Positions 60,061 through 64,000 of a DNA stretch of 64,000 bases are shown one piece after another. A program made the position numbers and the translations under genes. Numbering within the stretch: the stretch's first letter is position 1; every line of letters begins with the position of its first letter. The stretch lies in NCBI RefSeq assembly GCF_006547045.1, contig NZ_CP041242.1, positions 2,118,001-2,182,000 of the forward strand. The letters are read 5' to 3'. Below the pieces are notes generated by a model. It worked only from the letters and a program-made list of their open reading frames with translations, did no database searches and was not told where the DNA came from. This DNA is from Lysobacter alkalisoli. GTDB taxonomy: Bacteria > Pseudomonadota > Gammaproteobacteria > Xanthomonadales > Xanthomonadaceae.

Positions 60061-61653
60061 CTACCCCGTCAGGCGCATCAGCTTGCGCTCGTGGTGCAGC
60101 CCCATCGCCAGACTCACGCACATCAACAGCAGCACGAAGGTGAACGGCAATCCCAGACTCACAGCACCGGCCTGCAGGGCTTTCAGCGCCGCCTCGCCGC
60201 CGATGGCCAGCAGCACCGCGGCAACCAGGCCCTCGGTCACCGCCCAGAAGATGCGCTGTACGACCGGCGCATCGACCATGCCGCCCGAAGTAATGCTGTC
60301 GATCACCAGCGAGCCAGAATCCGACGAGGTGATGAAGAACAGCAGCACCAGCACGATGGCCATCAACGAAGTGATCGCCGTCCACGGCAAGTGTTGCAGC
60401 ATCTGGAACAGCGCCAGAGACTCGTCGCCGATCCCCTTGGCCAGCTCGCCGATTCCCGTCATCGACTGATCCAGTCCGTTGCCGCCGAACGCGCTCATCC
60501 AGACGATGGTCAGCAGCATCGGCACCAGCAGCACCGCGGTCATGAACTCGCGCACTGTCCTGCCCTTGGACACACGGGCAATGAACATGCCCACGAAGGG
60601 CGACCACGAAATCCACCAGGCCCAATAGAAGATGGTCCAGCCATGGTAGAAGGTGTCGTCCGTGCGACCGGCCGGATTGCTCAGCGGCAGGATGTACTCC
60701 GCATAGGACAGCACGGTGGTTCCGACATTGCCGGCGAAAGCCAGCAGCGAACCGGCAATGATCACGAACAGCAGCAATGCCGCCGCCAATATCATGTTGA
60801 TATTGCTCAGCAGCTTGACACCACCATTGATCCCCCGAATCACCGAAATCGTGGCGATGGCGGTGACGCCGGCGATGATGCCGACCTGCAACGCCAACCC
60901 GCCCGATACGCCGAACAGGAACTCGATGCCGCCCGCGGCCTGCTTGGCACCCAGACCCAATGAAGTCGCCAGGCCGAACAGTGTCGCCAGCACCGCCAGC
61001 GTATCGATGACGTGACCCAGCGGCCCCCAGACCCGTTCGCCGAAGATCGGATAGAAGGTCGAGCGAATGGTCAGTGGCAGACCCTTGTTGTAGGCGAAGA
61101 ATGCCAGCGACAACGCCACCACCCCGTAGATCGCCCACGGGTGCAGGCCCCAGTGGTACATGGTGGCGCCGAGCGCAGCCTCGCGCGACGTTTCAGTACC
61201 GCCAGCGATGTCCAGCGGGGTGCCGTACCACTCGGTGAAGTAACCCACCGGCTCGGCCACGCTCCAGAACATCAGGCCGATGCCCATGCCCGCCGCGAAC
61301 AGCATCGCAAACCATGACGGTCGCGAGAACTCGGGTTTTGCCTCCTGGCCGCCAATCCGGATGTTGCCTACCGGCAGCACGATCAGCGCCAGGCAGAACA
61401 GGACGAAAATATTGCCTGCCGACAGGAACATCCAGTCGAAGGTATTCTGGATCCACACCCGGGCTCCGAGCAGCACCTCGCCCGCACGCTCCGGGGCGGC
61501 CAGAGAGAGCACGACGAACAGCAACGTCAGGGCCGCACTGACGATGAAGACGGGGTTGTGCAAGTCGAGGCCGAACGCCTTGATGTTGTTCTGGCCTGCC
61601 TCGTAATCGGTCTCGTAGACCTTTTCGAGCGCTGCAATCTGCTGTTCGCTCAT
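60061..61653 (-). CDS. BCCT-family betaine/carnitine/choline transporter
   Basis: A 530-residue carrier with 12 membrane helices. GAGGAG about 8 bases before ATG 61653 supports the start. The BCCT signature is YHGWTIFYWAWWISWSPFVGMFIARVSKGRT with the conserved Trp box. GMGIGLMFWSVAEPVGYF matches the first-half motif, and SSDSGSLVIDSI near TM8 is also typical. It imports quaternary ammonium compounds such as glycine betaine, choline or carnitine with Na+ or H+. The short C-terminal tail argues against osmosensing of the BetP type. It lies downstream of a barrel porin gene on the same strand. Confidence 0.93.
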   Translation of the reverse strand: MSEQQIAALEKVYETDYEAGQNNIKAFGLDLHNPVFIVSAALTLLFVVLSLAAPERAGEVLLGARVWIQNTFDWMFLSAGNIFVLFCLALIVLPVGNIRIGGQEAKPEFSRPSWFAMLFAAGMGIGLMFWSVAEPVGYFTEWYGTPLDIAGGTETSREAALGATMYHWGLHPWAIYGVVALSLAFFAYNKGLPLTIRSTFYPIFGERVWGPLGHVIDTLAVLATLFGLATSLGLGAKQAAGGIEFLFGVSGGLALQVGIIAGVTAIATISVIRGINGGVKLLSNINMILAAALLLFVIIAGSLLAFAGNVGTTVLSYAEYILPLSNPAGRTDDTFYHGWTIFYWAWWISWSPFVGMFIARVSKGRTVREFMTAVLLVPMLLTIVWMSAFGGNGLDQSMTGIGELAKGIGDESLALFQMLQHLPWTAITSLMAIVLVLLFFITSSDSGSLVIDSITSGGMVDAPVVQRIFWAVTEGLVAAVLLAIGGEAALKALQAGAVSLGLPFTFVLLLMCVSLAMGLHHERKLMRLTG

Positions 61654-61763
61654 GGCGCGTACTCCTCGGTGAAGCTGTCTTCCTCGATTGGACGGATACG
61701 GCAAGCGCAGTCGTTGCTGCCGTGCCGCGTCCACGTTCGACCGCGATACGCGGCCCTTCGGCG

Positions 61764-62855
61764 TCAGAAATAGAAGCCGAGATTGATGTTCAGGCGCGAG
61801 CGCCAGCGATCCGATCCGGGCTCTTCGATACCAATGCCGGAGCCTCCGACGAACCACATGTTCTTGCCTGCGATCCAGTCGACATAGGTGAACATCGGCC
61901 CCTTCGAGAAACTGCAACCGGTGACGTTCTGCCACGACTCCCGCAGGCCCGGATCGCTGCCGACCGGTTGTGTCGTGCTGAGATTGTTGTAGCAGGTGAT
62001 GCCGTCGAACCAGCCGGAGCTCGGCAGCGCATAGGCGACGTTGAACGTAGGCACGTCGGCCTCGGCCGCGATCTCGAACGGGAACTCGAACGCCGACATC
62101 GCGATCCGCGATTCCGGAATGCGGTAACGGTAGCGCGCCCACTGCAGTTGCACGGTCGTGCCGCCGCGTTTCCATTGCGCATGCACGGCCGCACCGTCGT
62201 GTCCGTGCTTGCCGCCATCGATGCGATTCTCGACCTTGCCGCTGAACAGCGAGGCACCCAGCGCAAGCTCGGCGCCATTCCAGTCGCGAGAATTCTCGTA
62301 GCGTAAATTCAACCGCTCACGTTCGCGGTACGGCAGGTCATCGGTGGTGGCGACGTCGAACGAATAGCGGTCGTAGCGCGCCCCGGTGCCGTATTCGTCC
62401 GCAAGGAAAACCCCGGCATGGAACTGATGCGGGCCTTCGGCACGCTGCCAGACCACGCCCAGGTCGTAGTCGTCCTCGATGCCGAGGTAATAGCCGGAAC
62501 CGAACCAGAAACTTTGTGAGGCATACGGCAACAGCCCGAACGGCGCCTGCTGGATGCCGACACGGACATCGGAGACATCATCAAGCTTCCAGCCCGCCCA
62601 CGCGTGATGCACGGCATGGAAACCGTCGTACCAGCGGTACTGGAGGGAGAAGAATGCTGGACCTGCGCTGCCCTTGGCGTCGACACGCAGCAGCTCGAGG
62701 TCGGCACCTGGATTGTCGCCGTAGTCGAGCCAACCGTAATTGAAGCGGACCGCACCGCCCAGATCGAACTCGGGATCACCCTCGGCCGCACGCGCCCCGG
62801 ACATGGACAATGCAAACAGACAGAAACACAAACACACGGAACCTCGCGAAATCAC
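61764..62855 (-). CDS. Outer-membrane beta-barrel (porin-like) protein
   Basis: A 363-residue exported protein. A signal peptide (CLCFCLFALSMSGARA-AE) is followed by alternating amphipathic strands rich in Tyr/Trp (FDLGGAVRFNYGWLDYGD; FFSLQYRWYDGFHAVHHAWAGW; YLGIEDDYDLGVVWQR; RLNINLGFYF) and a C-terminal Phe, the usual outer-membrane barrel end. It looks like a substrate-limited porin of a small family without a named member I recognise. It starts upstream of the BCCT transporter gene on the same strand, so it may pass the same solute. The Cys pair CYNN...GCSF may form a loop disulfide. Confidence 0.8.
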   Translation of the reverse strand: MISRGSVCLCFCLFALSMSGARAAEGDPEFDLGGAVRFNYGWLDYGDNPGADLELLRVDAKGSAGPAFFSLQYRWYDGFHAVHHAWAGWKLDDVSDVRVGIQQAPFGLLPYASQSFWFGSGYYLGIEDDYDLGVVWQRAEGPHQFHAGVFLADEYGTGARYDRYSFDVATTDDLPYRERERLNLRYENSRDWNGAELALGASLFSGKVENRIDGGKHGHDGAAVHAQWKRGGTTVQLQWARYRYRIPESRIAMSAFEFPFEIAAEADVPTFNVAYALPSSGWFDGITCYNNLSTTQPVGSDPGLRESWQNVTGCSFSKGPMFTYVDWIAGKNMWFVGGSGIGIEEPGSDRWRSRLNINLGFYF

Positions 62856-63073
62856 GGGCAGCCCGGACCTCTCTAAGACACTTGGAATCCAAACAGGCTA
62901 GCGTCCGCATACGCATGGCGCAAATCAACGGGATGCAGAAAATGGCCTGTTTTTTGCTGTAAAGCGCATCAGAGCGTCCTTTCAGCGAGATCGAGGCGAC
63001 ACGCAGAACTTCACTGAAACGGCACGATCCAGCCGCAATCCGCGCGGCCATCGAAGGATCGCACACATGAAAA

Positions 63074-63095
63074 CGGGGCCGGTAATCCGGCCCCG
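63074..63095 (-). terminator. Rho-independent terminator of the M13 peptidase gene
   Basis: CGGGGCCGG, loop TAAT, CCGGCCCCG (63074-63095) with AAAA on its left. Read on the minus strand this is a 9-bp GC stem followed by TTTT, 24 bases after the peptidase stop. Confidence 0.88.
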
Positions 63096-63118
63096 CGATG
63101 GTTGTCGGAGTGTGCGAA

Positions 63119-64000
63119 TCACCAGATCCGTACGCGTTCCTCCGGAGCGATGTAGAGCGTATCGCCCTGCCCGATGCCGAAGGCGTCGTACCACGCATCG
63201 ATGTTTCGCAGCGGCGCGAAGGCGCGGATCTGGCCGGGTGAGTGCGGGCCGTTGACCAATTGCTGGCGCAGTGCGTCATCGCGCCAGAGCGTGCGCCACA
63301 CCTGCGCCCAGCCCATGAAAAAGCGCTGCTCGCCGGTGAAGCCGTCGAGTACCGGCGCCGGCTGGCCATCCAGCGAGCGCTGGTAGGCTTCGAAAGCAAT
63401 GGTCAGGCCGCCGAGGTCGCCGATGTTCTCGCCCATCGCGACCTGGCCGTTGATGTGCATGCCGGGCAGTTCCGGGAACTCGTAACTTTCATACTGCGCA
63501 CCGAGCTTGGCCGCCTCGGCCTCGAAGCGTGCGGCATCGTCGACGCTCCACCAGTCGCGCAGCACGCCATTACCATCGGACTTGCGGCCCTGGTCGTCGA
63601 AGCCATGGATGATTTCGTGGCCGATCACGCCACCGATGCCGCCATAGTTGACCGCCGGGTCGGCATCCGGGTCGAAGAACGGCGGCTGCAGGATCGCGGC
63701 CGGGAACACGATTTCGTTCTTCACCGACGAGTAGTAGGCATTGACCGTTTGCGGAGTCATGCCCCACTCGTCCTTGTCGACCGGCCGGCCGAGGCGGTTG
63801 CGGCGGAAATCCCAGTGGAAGCGCTGCGAACGCTCGGCATTGCCGAACAGGTCGCCGTTGACGACCTCGAGGTCGCTGTAATCGCGCCACTTGTCCGGGT
63901 AGCCGATCTTCAAGCCGAAGCCCTTGAGCTTGTCCCGGGCCTCGGCCTTGGTCTCCGGCCCCATCCACTCAAGCTGATCCAGCCGCGCGCCCATCGCCAC
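63119..64000 (-). CDS. M13 family metallopeptidase (neprilysin-like), 3' part
   Basis: The window holds the last 293 codons; the 5' part lies beyond 64000. The zinc site is VIGHEIIHGFDDQGRKSDGNG (HExxH) and GENIGDLGG gives the third ligand Glu and the Asp typical of M13. The substrate-binding NAYYSSVKNEIVFPAAILQPPFF and the C-terminal RVRIW, close to the family's conserved CRVW end but lacking the Cys, are present. Exported M13 enzymes of bacteria (PepO-like) cleave peptides in the periplasm or outside. A strong terminator follows. Confidence 0.93.
   Translation of the reverse strand: MAMGARLDQLEWMGPETKAEARDKLKGFGLKIGYPDKWRDYSDLEVVNGDLFGNAERSQRFHWDFRRNRLGRPVDKDEWGMTPQTVNAYYSSVKNEIVFPAAILQPPFFDPDADPAVNYGGIGGVIGHEIIHGFDDQGRKSDGNGVLRDWWSVDDAARFEAEAAKLGAQYESYEFPELPGMHINGQVAMGENIGDLGGLTIAFEAYQRSLDGQPAPVLDGFTGEQRFFMGWAQVWRTLWRDDALRQQLVNGPHSPGQIRAFAPLRNIDAWYDAFGIGQGDTLYIAPEERVRIW

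Overview
The window is about 64 kb of high-GC (roughly 67-70%) bacterial chromosome. It is densely packed, with short intergenic gaps and many genes close to Xanthomonadales/Lysobacteraceae homologues (SelO, YaeQ, TrhO, SoxR, a two-Cys OhrR with Ohr, DUF4136 and DUF4087 lipoproteins, a BCCT carrier). Several secreted lytic enzymes and two dispersed palindrome families also point to a Lysobacter/Luteimonas-like gammaproteobacterium; genus is an inference. I saw no rRNA, complete tRNA, CRISPR array, prophage or intact insertion sequence.

Layout. 1-3.3 kb: the tail of a putative ABC permease, an HlyD-type adaptor, and the ABC-F ATPase Uup. 3.4-7.6 kb: a secreted subtilase, then a small accessory patch with an attC-like integron-cassette relic, an L,D-transpeptidase-fold gene, a small Lpp-like lipoprotein and a non-coding structured repeat doublet. 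7.6-25.8 kb: SelO, two GGDEF proteins, a DEAD-box helicase, a glutamine amidotransferase, an RluA-type pseudouridine synthase, YaeQ, two HI0933-type flavoproteins, a sterol-desaturase-like protein, a serine hydrolase with a small membrane partner, a divergent LysR/GST pair and an ArsR/SRPBCC pair. 25.8-28.8 kb: an FKBP lipoprotein, then htpG behind a sigma-32-type promoter and bracketed by two copies of an unusual covarying hairpin element. 28.8-43.4 kb: AraC/aldo-keto reductase, TrhO, an HPF-like protein, SoxR with a SoxR-box promoter driving an MFS exporter, a GT4 glycosyltransferase, an MHS-type MFS carrier, an HD hydrolase with SstT, small lipoproteins, YjdM, a Gfo/Idh oxidoreductase and a dienelactone-hydrolase-like protein. 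43.7-51.7 kb: a one-direction run of exported proteins (PHB-depolymerase-like esterase, lipase, DUF2388, DUF4105, DUF4087, SH3b/GH19-like peptidoglycan hydrolase, HEAT-like protein). 51.9-55 kb: MetX-family acyltransferase, OhrR/Ohr with palindromic operators, and a cysteine-dioxygenase-like enzyme. 55.2-64 kb: BON and other small stress proteins, an ABM/AraC/carboxymuconolactone-decarboxylase group, a spermidine-synthase-like protein, a BCCT carrier with an outer-membrane barrel protein, and the 3' part of an M13 peptidase gene cut by the window edge.

Functional themes are redox and thiol stress (SoxR-MFS, OhrR-Ohr, SelO, GST, CDO), secreted hydrolysis of protein, ester and peptidoglycan substrates, and transporter/regulator pairs. 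The strongest non-gene signals are the two 28-bp-stem/52-nt-loop elements around htpG, where nine stem substitutions are all compensated between copies while the loop is conserved, and the inverted hairpin doublet at 7.2-7.46 kb.
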